Source of the DNA: Pararhodobacter zhoushanensis
GTDB lineage: Bacteria > Pseudomonadota > Alphaproteobacteria > Rhodobacterales > Rhodobacteraceae
Length of the DNA stretch: 64,000 nucleotides
Assembly: GCF_003990445.1 (NCBI RefSeq)
Contig: NZ_REEZ01000005.1
Location: 1-64,000, forward strand
Reading direction: 5' to 3'
Shown here in pieces: positions 17,636 to 26,738 of the stretch (the stretch's first letter is position 1; the number at the start of each line of letters is the position of its first letter). The translations under genes were made by a program, and so were the position numbers. The notes beneath the pieces were generated by a model. The model ran no database searches. It was not told where the DNA came from and worked only from the letters and a program-made list of their open reading frames with translations.

Positions 17636-18985
17636 TCACTCGGCCGGGATCTGCTCAGGGGCCGGGCCGCTCTTCTTGGCCTTTGCCTTCACATGGGCCT
17701 TGAAGTCCTGCTCGATGGTCGCCGGCGGAGTCGTCGGACGCTCAAGGACACCCAGCAGCGGCAGGATGATCAGGAAATAGCCGAACCAGTAGGCGGAACC
17801 GATCAGGGAGATATTGGTATAGATCCCTTCTGCCGGCATCGCACCGACCCACATCAGCACCACGAAGTCGACCGCCAGCAGCCAGAAGAACGACTTGAAC
17901 ATCGGGCGGTGGCGACCCGAGCGGACCGACGAGGTGTCGAGCCACGGGGTCAGCGCCATCACCGCGATCGCGCCGAACATCGCCAGCACGCCAAAGAACT
18001 TGGCGTCGATGATGCCGAAGGACAGCCAGTTCGCCGCGATCACCACCCAGACATCGGCGGTAAAGGCACGCAGGATCGCGTAGAACGGCAGGTAATACCA
18101 TTCGGGCACGATATGCGCAGGCGTCGAAAGCGGGTTGGCCATGATGTAGTTGTCGGGGTGGCCCAGGAAGTTCGGCATGAAGGCGACGATTGCCCAGAAC
18201 ACCAGCAGCACGACGACCAGCGCGAACAGATCCTTGATCACGAAGTAGGGCCAGAAGGGCAGCGTGTCCTTCTCGGCTTCTTCCTTGGACCCACGGCGCA
18301 CTTCAACACCCGAGGGGTTGTTGTTGCCGGTGTTGTGGAAGGCCCAGACGTGCAGGATCACCAGGCCGGCGATGACGAAGGGCAGCAGGTAGTGCAGCGA
18401 GAAGAAGCGGTTCAGCGTCGGGTTGCCAACTGCCGGTCCGCCCAGCAGCCACTGCTGGATCGGCTCGCCGATACCGGGGATCGCGCCGAACAGGCCGGTG
18501 ATCACCGTAGCGCCCCAGAACGACATCTGACCCCAGGGCAGAACGTAGCCCATGAAACCGGTCGCCATCATCAGCAGGTAGATCAGCATGCCGATGATCC
18601 AGGTCACTTCGCGCGGGGCTTTGTACGAGCCGTAATACAGACCGCGGAAAATGTGGATGTAGACGGCAAAGAAGAACAGCGACGCGCCATTGGCGTGCAG
18701 GTAGCGCAGCATATAGCCGCCGCGCACGTCGCGCATGATATGCTCAACCGAATTGAACGCCATGTCGGCATGCGGCGTGTAATGCATCACCAGCACAATG
18801 CCGGTAACGATTTGCAGCACCAGGCAGAAAGCCAGCACGATGCCCCAGATCCACCACCAGTTCAGGTTTTTGGGGGTGGGGATCATCAGCGTATTGTAAA
18901 TCAGCCCGACAATCGGCAGGCGGCGGTCAAGCCATTTCTCCGGGCCGGTCTTGGGCTCGTAATGGTCGTGGGGAATCCCGGACAT
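17636..18985 (-). CDS. petB: Ubiquinol-cytochrome c reductase, cytochrome b
   Basis: The 449-residue cytochrome b starts [20 protein letters not shown] as in Rhodobacter. Eight transmembrane helices carry the paired heme-b His. The Qo-site [14 protein letters not shown] motif is intact, and [19 protein letters not shown] marks helix C and the Qo loop. It is longer than mitochondrial cytochrome b by loops and a C-terminal Lys/Ala-rich tail, as in purple bacteria. AGGGAGACTGAAGGT precedes the ATG. It is the middle gene of petABC. Confidence 0.96.
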   Translation of the reverse strand: MSGIPHDHYEPKTGPEKWLDRRLPIVGLIYNTLMIPTPKNLNWWWIWGIVLAFCLVLQIVTGIVLVMHYTPHADMAFNSVEHIMRDVRGGYMLRYLHANGASLFFFAVYIHIFRGLYYGSYKAPREVTWIIGMLIYLLMMATGFMGYVLPWGQMSFWGATVITGLFGAIPGIGEPIQQWLLGGPAVGNPTLNRFFSLHYLLPFVIAGLVILHVWAFHNTGNNNPSGVEVRRGSKEEAEKDTLPFWPYFVIKDLFALVVVLLVFWAIVAFMPNFLGHPDNYIMANPLSTPAHIVPEWYYLPFYAILRAFTADVWVVIAANWLSFGIIDAKFFGVLAMFGAIAVMALTPWLDTSSVRSGRHRPMFKSFFWLLAVDFVVLMWVGAMPAEGIYTNISLIGSAYWFGYFLIILPLLGVLERPTTPPATIEQDFKAHVKAKAKKSGPAPEQIPAE

Positions 18986-18999
18986 ACCTTCAGTCTCCC

Positions 19000-19560
19000 T
19001 TAGCCGAGCTGGATGGTGGTCTCGTCCACGAACTGGACGAGAGGAATATGCAGGTTCTGCGGCGCAGGACCTTTGCGGATACGGCCAGCCGTATCGTAGT
19101 GCGAACCGTGGCAAGGGCAGAACCAGCCGCCAAAGTCGCCAGCGCCGTTGCCCAGCGGCACGCAGCCCAGGTGGGTGCACACGCCGGTCATGATCAGCCA
19201 CTCGCCGGTTTCGTCGGCAGCGCGGTTGTCATCGGTCGCTTCAGCGTTGGGTTTGTTTGCGTTCTCGGCGCTCGTGTCGATCAGGTCGCTCATCGGCACG
19301 GCACGGGCCGCTTCGATTTCTTCGGGCGTACGACGACGGATAAACACCGGCTTGCCCAGGAAGCTGACGGTCAGCTGCGTGCCAACCGAGACACCGCTGA
19401 TATCGACAAAGATCGAGGACAGGGCCGCAACATCAGCCGAAGGATTCATCTGGTTGACCAGTGGCCAGACCACCGCGCCAGTCGCGACGACACCGGCGCC
19501 GGCTGTCGCGTAATACAGGAAATCCCGGCGAGTGCCTGCGTTGTCATCTGCGTGGGACAC
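19000..19560 (-). CDS. petA: Ubiquinol-cytochrome c reductase, Rieske iron-sulfur protein
   Basis: With the GTG start the product is 186 residues, beginning [20 protein letters not shown]. This matches the remembered Rhodobacter Rieske N-terminus ([16 protein letters not shown]). GGAGA lies six bases before this GTG but abuts the alternative ATG at 19566. A Tat-type RRDFL precedes the single anchor helix. Cluster ligands lie in CTHLGC (128-133) and CPCHGSHY (148-155). It is the first gene of the bc1 operon; cytochrome b follows after 14 bp. Confidence 0.94.
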   Translation of the reverse strand: MSHADDNAGTRRDFLYYATAGAGVVATGAVVWPLVNQMNPSADVAALSSIFVDISGVSVGTQLTVSFLGKPVFIRRRTPEEIEAARAVPMSDLIDTSAENANKPNAEATDDNRAADETGEWLIMTGVCTHLGCVPLGNGAGDFGGWFCPCHGSHYDTAGRIRKGPAPQNLHIPLVQFVDETTIQLG

Positions 19561-19750
19561 GAGCATTCTCCATTTCAAGGTCATGGGTCCGGCAGATATG
19601 CCGAAACGAGCCGCAGGTCTTGCAGCTTCCAAGGCGGCTGTTTAACGGCGATTTGAACATCAGTCCAGCCGCGAAAATGGGGAATGATGCCGCACCCCGG
19701 CCCTTCAGGGCAGCGGTTGCGGCAGTGCTTGCGTGATGGTCACGCCCGCC

Positions 19751-20416
19751 TCAGATATGTCGCAAAAGCGTTCCTGCAAGGGTCGCGGCGAAGCCTGCAA
19801 AAAACAGGCCGACCCCCAGATTGATCCAGGGTGCGGCCCGCATGAACGCGCGCCCGGCGGCGGGCGTCGAAAACGCCACGGCATAAACCGCGTGAATCGC
19901 CCCGGCGACAAGGCAGGCGCCGACGCAGAGAATCGCCACATCCCAGGGCCCGGCGCGGTCTACCGGGAAGACTGCCGTCATCGTCAGCCAGGTGGTCAGC
20001 GCCTTGGGGTTCATCAGCATGATCGACATCGCGCGCAGCATGCCAGCCCTTGCAGACAGGCCGCGCTTTGCCTCGGGCGCGGGGGCTTGCCCGCGCCGCC
20101 GGGCCACCAGCCCGCTGGCCGCGCGGCGCAGGTAGCGGCTGGCGAACCAGATCAGCAGGCCGGTGGCGACGAGCGTCATCACCAGCCGTGTCGCCGGCAC
20201 CGTCACCAGCAAGGCCGCGACGCCCAGCACCATGCCAAGGCACCACAGCGTGATCGACAGCCCGGTCCCCAGCGCCGCACCCAAAGCCGCGCGACGCCCC
20301 GAGCCGATGGCCAGCGCGATGGTGTTGAGCACATTGGGCCCCGGCGTAAGCACATTCATCGCCAGAAAGGCCCAGGCCGCCAGAAACGCGGCCGGGGGCA
20401 GTAAAGTCGCGGGCAT
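19751..20416 (-). CDS. LysE/RhtB-family amino-acid exporter
   Basis: The 221-residue membrane protein has about six helices. AFLAMNVLTPGPNVLNTIAL with the PGPN motif near the N-terminus is diagnostic of LysE/RhtB translocators, and SIMLMNPKALTTWLTM is the second conserved segment. Members export amino acids such as lysine, homoserine or threonine; the substrate here is unknown. It lies between the bc1 operon and a GST gene, both on the same strand. Confidence 0.85.
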   Translation of the reverse strand: MPATLLPPAAFLAAWAFLAMNVLTPGPNVLNTIALAIGSGRRAALGAALGTGLSITLWCLGMVLGVAALLVTVPATRLVMTLVATGLLIWFASRYLRRAASGLVARRRGQAPAPEAKRGLSARAGMLRAMSIMLMNPKALTTWLTMTAVFPVDRAGPWDVAILCVGACLVAGAIHAVYAVAFSTPAAGRAFMRAAPWINLGVGLFFAGFAATLAGTLLRHI

Positions 20417-20425
20417 TTTATGCGA

Positions 20426-21046
20426 TCAGGCCGCCGGAGGAACCGTGGCCTTGGCCGAATCGCGGGCGGCGAATTTGGCCTCCCACGCGGCAAGGGTCGG
20501 GTGGGACGCGCGCCAGTCACGGTCGGCGTGGCGGAAGTCGAGATAGGTCAGCGCACAGCCCACGGCGATGGACCCCATCGTCAGCGGTCCCTCAAGATGC
20601 GCCATCCAGCGGGTTTCCAGCGCCGTCAGGCTGCGCGCGATCTTCTGCCACTGGCCTTCGATCCATGCGGCGGATTGCTGCTCGGGCGCGCGCAGCGCGG
20701 TTTCGTAGCGCATGAGGATCGCGGCATCGAGGATGCCGTCGCCGGTGGCCTCAAGCGTCAGGGTTTCCCATAGGGCCGGGGCGGCGGGATAGAGCGCCGG
20801 ACCCTTGGTCGCCTGTGCGGCGAGGTACTGGCAGATCACCCGGCTGTCATACAGCGTGCAGCCGTCGTCACGCTCCAGCGCCGGGATCTTGCCCAGCGGG
20901 TTCGCCCCGACCGGCATCGTGCCGGGATCGACCGGGGTGCCCATCGAGGGTGCAAGGGTGACGCTGTCGAGCATGCCGGTCTCGTGCAGCAGGATCATTG
21001 CTTTGCGCACATAGGGCGAGGTCGCAGAGTAGTGCAGGGTCATCAT
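20426..21046 (-). CDS. Glutathione S-transferase family protein
   Basis: The 206-residue protein has an N-terminal thioredoxin-like GST domain (LHYSATSPYVRKAMILLHET, with SPYVRK as the GSH-site loop) and GKIPALERDDGCTLYDSRVI containing the cis-Pro and the binding DSR. An all-helical C-terminal domain follows. Substrate unknown. Either of two adjacent ATGs (21046 or 21043) could start it. Ten bases separate it from the LysE gene, suggesting a shared transcript. Confidence 0.83.
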   Translation of the reverse strand: MMTLHYSATSPYVRKAMILLHETGMLDSVTLAPSMGTPVDPGTMPVGANPLGKIPALERDDGCTLYDSRVICQYLAAQATKGPALYPAAPALWETLTLEATGDGILDAAILMRYETALRAPEQQSAAWIEGQWQKIARSLTALETRWMAHLEGPLTMGSIAVGCALTYLDFRHADRDWRASHPTLAAWEAKFAARDSAKATVPPAA

Positions 21047-21204
21047 CGGCAGGGATCCAATCGCTGGCGCAAGGGTAGGGTGCGGCGAAATGTATCATGC
21101 GGGGCCCAAACGTCCATCGGTGGCGGTGGCGAAAACTTTCCGGCGGGCGGGTGAACGCCACACGGGTGCTTGAAGCGACCGGCGACAACCCGTTTACTGC
21201 GCGC

Positions 21205-21942
21205 ATGGCACGCGCGAGCAGGAAGAAGAAAAAGACCAAGGCGCCGCTAAGGCTGCTGGACCGGACCGCGCAGGCGATCCGGCGCTTGCTGCGTTGGCTG
21301 CTGCTGGGGCTGGCGGCGGGCTTTGTGCTGCTGGTGGCCTGGGTTGGGCTGTACCGTTTCGTCGATCCGCCGGGGGGCTTCTACCAGTGGGGCGAATCGC
21401 GCAAGCTGGGCGGCGTGTCCCGTGAATGGGCCGATTTCGACCAGATCGCGCCGGTCATGGCGCGCTCGGTCGTGGCGGCCGAGGATGTGAATTTCTGCCG
21501 CCACTGGGGCTTTGACATGGGCGCGATCCGCGACGCGCTGGCCGAGGGCGGGGCGCGTGGGGCGTCGACCATCACGCAGCAGGTGGTGAAGAACACCTTC
21601 CTGTGGCACGGGCGCAACATGGTGCGCAAACTGCTTGAGGCAGTGCTGACGCCGGTGGTCGAACTGCTCTGGCCCAAGGAGCGTATCCTAGAGGTTTACC
21701 TCAATATCGCCGAGTTCGATCAGGGCGTGTTCGGGGTTCAGGCCGCCGCGCAACGGTATTTCGGCGTCGATGCCTCGGATCTGAGCGCGCGGCAGGCTGG
21801 CTTGCTGGCCGCCCTGCTTCCCGCGCCGCAGGATCGCGACGCGGCGCGGCCGAGTGAGTTCATGCGCCGCAGGGCCACCTCGATCGCGGACGGGGCGGCG
21901 ACGATCGCCCGCGATGACCGCTCGTCCTGTTTCGGCGGTTGA
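21205..21942 (+). CDS. mtgA: Monofunctional biosynthetic peptidoglycan transglycosylase
   Basis: The 245-residue GT51 enzyme has a Lys-rich cytoplasmic start (MARASRKKKKTK), one membrane helix at residues 31-50, and the glycosyltransferase motif AAEDVNFCRHWGFD with catalytic Glu93. GASTITQQVVKNTFLW and KERILEVYLNIAEFDQGVFG follow. It polymerises lipid II into glycan strands and has no transpeptidase domain. The start was chosen at the Lys-rich ATG because the upstream 36 codons look non-coding; no strong ribosome site is seen. Confidence 0.92.
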   Translation: MARASRKKKKTKAPLRLLDRTAQAIRRLLRWLLLGLAAGFVLLVAWVGLYRFVDPPGGFYQWGESRKLGGVSREWADFDQIAPVMARSVVAAEDVNFCRHWGFDMGAIRDALAEGGARGASTITQQVVKNTFLWHGRNMVRKLLEAVLTPVVELLWPKERILEVYLNIAEFDQGVFGVQAAAQRYFGVDASDLSARQAGLLAALLPAPQDRDAARPSEFMRRRATSIADGAATIARDDRSSCFGG

Positions 21943-21993
21943 ATTTCCGGGGCTGCGGGTGCAAAGACAAGGAAATCCCTGACCCCCAGCACC

Positions 21994-22671
21994 ATGCACT
22001 CACCCGTCGTCCATCTGCACCACGTCCCGTTGTCCCCGTTCTGCCGCAAGGTTCGCCTGACGCTGGCCGAAAAGCGCATACCCTTCACCACCAAGGAAGA
22101 GCGCTATTGGGAGGGTGGCACCGAGTTCCTGCGCCTGAACGCGGCGGGCAAGGTGCCCATCGTGCGCTATGACGGGCGGCTGTTGTCGGAAAGTCAGGCG
22201 ATCTGCGAATTCATCGACGAGGTCCATGTCGACCCGCCCCTGATGCCCGACGACCCGGCGGGCCGCTACGAAGTGCGCCGTCTGTGCGCGTGGTTCGACG
22301 ACAAGTTCCATTCCGAGGTCACGGCGAACCTGCTCTATGAGCGGGTGAACAAGAAGATCACCGGGCAGGGCTATCCCGACAGCCAGAAGATCAAGACCGG
22401 CTCGACGCGGATCAAGTTCCATCTGGACTATATGGGCTGGTTGCTGGAGCACCGCCGCTGGCTGGCCGGCAGTGCGCTGTCGCTGGCCGATTTCGCGGCG
22501 GCGGCGCATCTGAGCTGTCTGGACTATATCTCGGACGTGGACTGGGAGCGCGCCCCGGCGGTCAAGGCCTGGTACGCGACGATCAAGTCGCGCCCGGCGT
22601 TCCGGCCTTTGCTGACCGATCAGGTTCCGGGCTTTCCGCCACCGCGCCGCTATGCCGATCTGGATTTCTGA
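21994..22671 (+). CDS. fzlA: GST-fold FtsZ-binding protein FzlA-like
   Basis: The 225-residue GST-like protein has HHVPLSPFCRKVRLTLAEKR, GKVPIVRYDGRLLSESQAIC, KKITGQGYPDSQKIKTGSTR and a C-terminal QVPGFPPPRRYADLDF. These match the alphaproteobacterial FzlA pattern as I remember it. In Caulobacter FzlA binds FtsZ, curves its filaments and links Z-ring to septal wall synthesis, and does not act as a GST. The adjacent mtgA (peptidoglycan synthesis) fits a division setting. An unrelated GST remains possible. Confidence 0.72.
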   Translation: MHSPVVHLHHVPLSPFCRKVRLTLAEKRIPFTTKEERYWEGGTEFLRLNAAGKVPIVRYDGRLLSESQAICEFIDEVHVDPPLMPDDPAGRYEVRRLCAWFDDKFHSEVTANLLYERVNKKITGQGYPDSQKIKTGSTRIKFHLDYMGWLLEHRRWLAGSALSLADFAAAAHLSCLDYISDVDWERAPAVKAWYATIKSRPAFRPLLTDQVPGFPPPRRYADLDF

Positions 22672-22684
22672 GGCTGGTAGCGGC

Positions 22685-22776
22685 GCGCTTCGGGGGCATC
22701 GAGCCCCCTCAGCGCGCGCAGGGGGCGCTGCCCCCTACGGCCTGCGGCCTACCCCGGGGATATTTGGTGAGCAAAG
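22685..22776. repeat. Composite intergenic repeat, copy d (type 2, single core arm)
   Basis: An outer GCGCT/AGCGC stem (22685-22689, 22711-22715) and a TC/TC internal loop enclose an inner GGGGGC-ATCGA-GCCCCC hairpin (22692-22708). A second hairpin AGGGGGC-GCT-GCCCCCT follows (22720-22736), then CCCCGGGGATATTTGGTGAG. It fills the gap between fzlA and queG and ends at the queG start codon. Confidence 0.78.
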
Positions 22777-23802
22777 ATGGGGCTGACCGCCGCCTTGCGC
22801 GCGCAGGCGTTGGTGGAGGGGTTTTCGGCAATGGGCGTGACGCGCCCGGATGCGGTGCCCGAGATCGCAGGGCGGCTGGCGGCGTTTGTCGCCGAGGGGC
22901 GGCACGGGCAGATGGGCTGGATGGCCGAGCGCATGGCCTGGCGCGGCGATCCGGCGGCGCTGTGGCCTGAGGCGCGCTCGGTGGTGATGCTGGCCGAGGT
23001 GTATTCGCCCGACGATGATCCCCTGGCGGCGATTGAACGGCGCGAGGCCGGGGCGATCAGCGTCTATGCGCGCAACCGCGATTATCATGATGTGGTGAAG
23101 AAGCGGCTCAAGCGGTTGGGGCGGTGGCTGATCGAGGAGGCGGGCGGCGAAATCAAGGTGTTCGTCGATACCGCGCCGGTGATGGAAAAACCGCTGGCGG
23201 CGGCGGCGGGGTTGGGCTGGCAGGGCAAGCACACCAATCTGCTCAGCCGCGAGTTGGGCAACTGGTTCTTTCTGGGCGCGATCTTTACCACGCTTGAGCT
23301 GGAGGTGGATGCACCGGGGCGCGAGTCCTGTGGTTCGTGCACCGCCTGTCTGGACGCCTGCCCGACCAAGGCCTTCCCTGCGCCGTTCCAGCTGGATGCG
23401 CGGCGGTGCATTTCTTATCTGACGATTGAGCATCATGGGCCGGTTGACCCTGAGCTGCGGCCCCTCTTGGGCAACCGCATCTATGGCTGCGACGATTGTC
23501 TGGCCGTCTGTCCGTGGAACAAGTTCGCTGCCACCGCCCGCGAGGCGAAATACGCCGCGCGCGCGGATCTGGTCGCGCCGCCCTTGGCCGAGCTGGCGGG
23601 GCTGGATGATGCCGCGTTCCGGGCGAAATTCTCGGGCTCGCCGATCAAGCGGATCGGGCGGGACCGCTTTGTGCGCAACGTGCTCTATGCCATCGGCAAC
23701 AGCGGCGCGCCGTCTCTGGCCGGGGCGGCGCGCGCGCTGGAGCATGATCCCGATCCGACGGTCAGGGATGCCGCCGTGTGGGCGCTGTCACGGTTGCAGT
23801 AG
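22777..23802 (+). CDS. queG: tRNA epoxyqueuosine(34) reductase QueG
   Basis: The 341-residue protein has the QueG pattern: [40 protein letters not shown] (cobalamin and catalytic region), [18 protein letters not shown], then two 4Fe-4S motifs [16 protein letters not shown] and [16 protein letters not shown]-terminal HEAT-like repeat ([13 protein letters not shown]...) is present. It reduces epoxyqueuosine to queuosine in tRNA using cobalamin. The ATG directly abuts the composite repeat, so the ribosome site would be GGTGAG within the repeat. It overlaps the next gene tail to tail by 15 bases. Confidence 0.93.
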   Translation: MGLTAALRAQALVEGFSAMGVTRPDAVPEIAGRLAAFVAEGRHGQMGWMAERMAWRGDPAALWPEARSVVMLAEVYSPDDDPLAAIERREAGAISVYARNRDYHDVVKKRLKRLGRWLIEEAGGEIKVFVDTAPVMEKPLAAAAGLGWQGKHTNLLSRELGNWFFLGAIFTTLELEVDAPGRESCGSCTACLDACPTKAFPAPFQLDARRCISYLTIEHHGPVDPELRPLLGNRIYGCDDCLAVCPWNKFAATAREAKYAARADLVAPPLAELAGLDDAAFRAKFSGSPIKRIGRDRFVRNVLYAIGNSGAPSLAGAARALEHDPDPTVRDAAVWALSRLQ

Positions 23803-24657
23803 CGCCATCGCCTGCGGCCAGGCCTGCGGGTCGGCCACCGTCTTGTCACGGCAGAACGGGTTGCAAAAGCCGATGACCTGCCCGTCGATACGGGCGAAAT
23901 CGGTGACGGGTTTGCCGGAATAGGGACAGGCGGCGTTGATCGAGGGGCCGTCGCAGGCCTCGGCCGCCAGCGGCGCGGGGCCGGGCCAGGGGCGGCGCGG
24001 GTAATCGCGGTCGTAGAACGGCTGATCCGCGCCATCGACCAGACCCATCGCCCGCCAGCGCCGGAACGGCCCATGCGCCAGATGCGCGTCGACATAGGCC
24101 TGCGCTTGGGCGCTCACCGGCAGGCCATAACCTGCGATGCGCCCGGCGACCGGCGCGAAGAACGCATCCGCCGCGCTGTAGTCACCGCAGAGCCACGGCC
24201 CCTGCGCCCCGGTTTCGCGCCGCGCCCAGGACCAGAGCAGATCCAGCCGCGCCAGATCGTCCAGCACCGCCTGCGGTGGGGCGCAGTCGCTATAGCTGAC
24301 GCGCAGGTTCATCGGGCAATGGCTGCGCAGGGCGGTGAAGCCTGCGTGCATCTCGGCCACCAGCGCGCGGGCGATGGCGCGCGCCTTGGGGTCGGCGGGC
24401 CAGTGCCCGGCTTGCGGGTGGCGGGTCGCCAGTTCCTCGGCGATCGCCACGCTCTCGGGGATCACCACCCCCTCGGGCAGGCGCAGGGCCGGAACGGTGC
24501 GCGCCGGGAAGAACCCCTCAAGCGTCTGCGCAAAGCCCGGCTCGTACAGCCGGGTCAGGGTCAGGCGGGGCGTCAGTCCAAAGGCGGCAAACAGTAGCCA
24601 GCCGCGCAGGGACCAGCTGGAATAGCCACGGTCGGCGATGCACAGATCATAACTCAT
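23788..24657 (-). CDS. Glutathione S-transferase with C-terminal Cys-rich domain
   Basis: The 289-residue protein is longer than a usual GST (about 200-220). Residues 1-205 are GST-like ([37 protein letters not shown]). Residues 240-289 form an extra module, [20 protein letters not shown] then FCNPFCRDK, with Cys244, Cys265 and Cys269 and a final DPQAWPQA. This resembles a YHS/TRASH-like metal-binding knuckle. I infer a metal- or redox-sensing appendage; the substrate is unknown. It is convergent with queG and divergent from rpoH. Confidence 0.75.
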   Translation of the reverse strand: MSYDLCIADRGYSSWSLRGWLLFAAFGLTPRLTLTRLYEPGFAQTLEGFFPARTVPALRLPEGVVIPESVAIAEELATRHPQAGHWPADPKARAIARALVAEMHAGFTALRSHCPMNLRVSYSDCAPPQAVLDDLARLDLLWSWARRETGAQGPWLCGDYSAADAFFAPVAGRIAGYGLPVSAQAQAYVDAHLAHGPFRRWRAMGLVDGADQPFYDRDYPRRPWPGPAPLAAEACDGPSINAACPYSGKPVTDFARIDGQVIGFCNPFCRDKTVADPQAWPQAMALLQP

Positions 24658-24807
24658 TCGGGGGCACTCTCTTTGGGTCCTGACAGCATGCCCTGAACGC
24701 TATTCCGGCTCAAATCAGGATTTGTGGGCTGATTCATGTGTTTTTTCGATGATCGGTTGAACCAAACCGGGGGGGTGCGCGTAGTCCTTACGCAACAGGA
24801 GGCGATG

Positions 24808-25686
24808 ATGGCACTCGACAGCACGGGAACCGACCGGATGGCGCGTCAGGCGATGCGCGCTGAACTTCTGGATGCCGAGACCGAAGCGGCGCTCGCGCGC
24901 GCCTGGCGCGACGAGCGTGATGAGCGGGCGCTGCACCGGCTGGTGACGGCGTATATGCGCCTCGCGATCTCGATGGCCTCGCGCTATCGCCGCTATGGCG
25001 CGCCGATGGGCGATCTGATCCAGGAGGCCGGTCTGGGCCTGATGAAAGCGGCCGAGCGGTTTGACCCGGATCGCGGCGTGCGCTTCTCGACCTATGCGGT
25101 GTGGTGGATCAAAGCCTCGGTGCAGGATTTCGTCATGCGCAACTGGTCGATGGTGCGCACCGGCTCGACCACCAGCCAGAAATCGCTGTTCTTCAACCTG
25201 CGCCGCGTGCAGGCCGAGCTGGCGCGCGAGGCGCGGCAACTGGGGGAAGACCCGCGCCCCGAAGAGCTGCTGCAACGCGCTGCCGAGCGGATCGGCGTGC
25301 CGATGCATGACGTGCTGATGATGGATGGCCGACTGTCGGGCGGTGATTTCTCGCTCAACGCCAAGCCTTCGGGCGATGACGACGGCCAGGAATGGATCGA
25401 CACGATCGAGGATGACAGCACGCTGCCCGGCGAAAGCGTCGCGCATCGTCATGACACGCTGGTGTTGCGCGACTGGCTGGCCGAGTCGCTGGCCGCGCTG
25501 AACCCGCGCGAACGGGCGATCGTGGCGGCGCGCAAGCTGGAAGACGAGCCGCGGACGCTGGAGGCCCTGGGGCAAGAGTTGGGGCTGTCGAAAGAGCGGG
25601 TCCGGCAGATCGAAGCGGCGGCGCTGGCCAAGATGAAGCACGATCTTGTCAGCCGCGCACCGGGGGTCTACGCCTTTTTGGCATGA
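24808..25686 (+). CDS. rpoH: RNA polymerase sigma-32 factor RpoH
   Basis: The 292-residue sigma-70 family factor has region 2 (DLIQEAGLGLMKAAERFDPD, FSTYAVWWIKASVQDFVMRN), the RpoH box QKSLFFNLRR that defines heat-shock sigma factors, and region 4 (LGQELGLSKERVRQIEAAAL). Rhodobacter-type organisms carry two RpoH proteins, the second serving photo-oxidative stress. The neighbouring GST is compatible with that second type, but assignment is inferred. ATG 24808 is five bases after AGGAGG; the ATG at 24805 is only two. It overlaps chaN by four bases. Confidence 0.92.
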   Translation: MALDSTGTDRMARQAMRAELLDAETEAALARAWRDERDERALHRLVTAYMRLAISMASRYRRYGAPMGDLIQEAGLGLMKAAERFDPDRGVRFSTYAVWWIKASVQDFVMRNWSMVRTGSTTSQKSLFFNLRRVQAELAREARQLGEDPRPEELLQRAAERIGVPMHDVLMMDGRLSGGDFSLNAKPSGDDDGQEWIDTIEDDSTLPGESVAHRHDTLVLRDWLAESLAALNPRERAIVAARKLEDEPRTLEALGQELGLSKERVRQIEAAALAKMKHDLVSRAPGVYAFLA

Positions 25687-26480
25687 GACATGCCCTATAC
25701 CTGATTCTTTTAGTCGCCATGCCCGCCGGGGCGCAGCCGATCCCTGAAACCACTCTCGATGCCCTGCCGCCTGCGCAGATTACTGTGCTGGGCGAAGTGC
25801 ATGACAACCCCCAGCACCACCGCAATCAGGCGCGCGCGATCACCGCGATCCGCCCGGCGGCGGTGGTCTGGGAGATGCTGACGCCCGATCAGGCCGCCCA
25901 GATGCCTGCCGACCGCAGCGATTTCGCAACCGTTGATGCCGCTTTGGGCTGGGACGGTTCGGGCTGGCCCGATTTCGCCCTCTATTTCCCCATCGTTCAG
26001 GCCGCCGGTGATGCGCGCCACTACGGCGCCGCCGTGCCCCGCCCCCAAGCGCAGCGCGCCTTTGCCGAGGGGGCAGCGGCGGTCTTTGGTCCAGAAGCCG
26101 CGCGCTTTGCCCTCGATCAACCGCTCTCTGAGGCCGAGCAGAACCAGCGCGAAGCTGAGCAGTTCGACGCCCATTGCGAAGCGATGCCGCGCGACCTGAT
26201 GTCCGGCATGGTCGAAGCCCAACGCCTGCGTGATGCGTCGCTTGCGCGCGCCGCCCTACAAGCGCTGGCCGACACCGGCGGCCCCGTCGTCGTGATCGCT
26301 GGTACCGGCCACAGCCGCACCGACTGGGGCGCACCCGCCGCCATCGCCTCCGCTGCGCCCGACTTCAGCGTCTTCGCGCTTGGCCAGATGGAAGCCGATC
26401 CTGACGCCAACGCCCCTTGGGACGCCTGGATCGTCACCCCACCGACCGAGCGCCCGGACCCCTGCGAGGCGTTCCGCTAA
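25683..26480 (+). CDS. ChaN-like haem-binding/iron-regulated protein
   Basis: The 265-residue protein has the signal peptide MRHALYLILLVAMPAGAQ. The mature domain ITVLGEVHDNPQHHRNQARA, VVWEMLTPDQAAQM and GPVVVIAGTGHSRTDWGAP is the ChaN/EreA-like fold with conserved Glu, His and Asp. Campylobacter ChaN binds haem and is a lipoprotein; here no lipobox Cys is seen, so a soluble periplasmic protein is predicted. The four-base ATGA overlap with rpoH implies coupled expression and possible stress control. Confidence 0.78.
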   Translation: MRHALYLILLVAMPAGAQPIPETTLDALPPAQITVLGEVHDNPQHHRNQARAITAIRPAAVVWEMLTPDQAAQMPADRSDFATVDAALGWDGSGWPDFALYFPIVQAAGDARHYGAAVPRPQAQRAFAEGAAAVFGPEAARFALDQPLSEAEQNQREAEQFDAHCEAMPRDLMSGMVEAQRLRDASLARAALQALADTGGPVVVIAGTGHSRTDWGAPAAIASAAPDFSVFALGQMEADPDANAPWDAWIVTPPTERPDPCEAFR

Positions 26481-26500
26481 CCACATCTCGCGGCTCGCAC

Positions 26501-26594
26501 ATCATCTGTCCCTAAATATCCACGGAGGGTGTCCAGAGGGGGGAGCGTGCTCCCCCCTCTGGCGAGGGGGCGCGGGGGGCGAGCAGCCCCCCGC
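26501..26594. repeat. Composite intergenic repeat, copy e (type 3, single core arm)
   Basis: ATCATCTGTCCCTAAATATC and CACGGAGGG form the core. A long hairpin follows: CCAGAGGGGGGAGC (26533-26546) with GCTCCCCCCTCTGG (26549-26562). Then come GCGAGGGGG and a second hairpin, GCGGGGGGC-GAGCA-GCCCCCCGC (26572-26594). The same order in inverse orientation is seen at 61441-61522. It lies 20 bases after the chaN stop and could act as its terminator. Confidence 0.78.
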
Positions 26595-26738
26595 CTCTGC
26601 CAGCAGCAAGCGGCGAAAAAGCCACAGGCCCCTGTTGCAACCTCTCGAAATGCCACCGTTTTTCTGGACCTGAGCGCAAACGCGCGTTATCCTCGCTCGA
26701 AAGCGGGGCGACACGATCCCGTCGATATGAGGCAGTCC

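Noticed and set aside
24730-24790. Extracytoplasmic sigma factor promoter before rpoH
   Set aside because: TGATCG and TGATTC elements exist, but no matching -10 motif lies at a suitable distance.
26529-26738. N-terminal extension of the dapC-like protein
   Set aside because: The extension runs through the hairpins of repeat copy e and has no ribosome site; ATG 26739 does.
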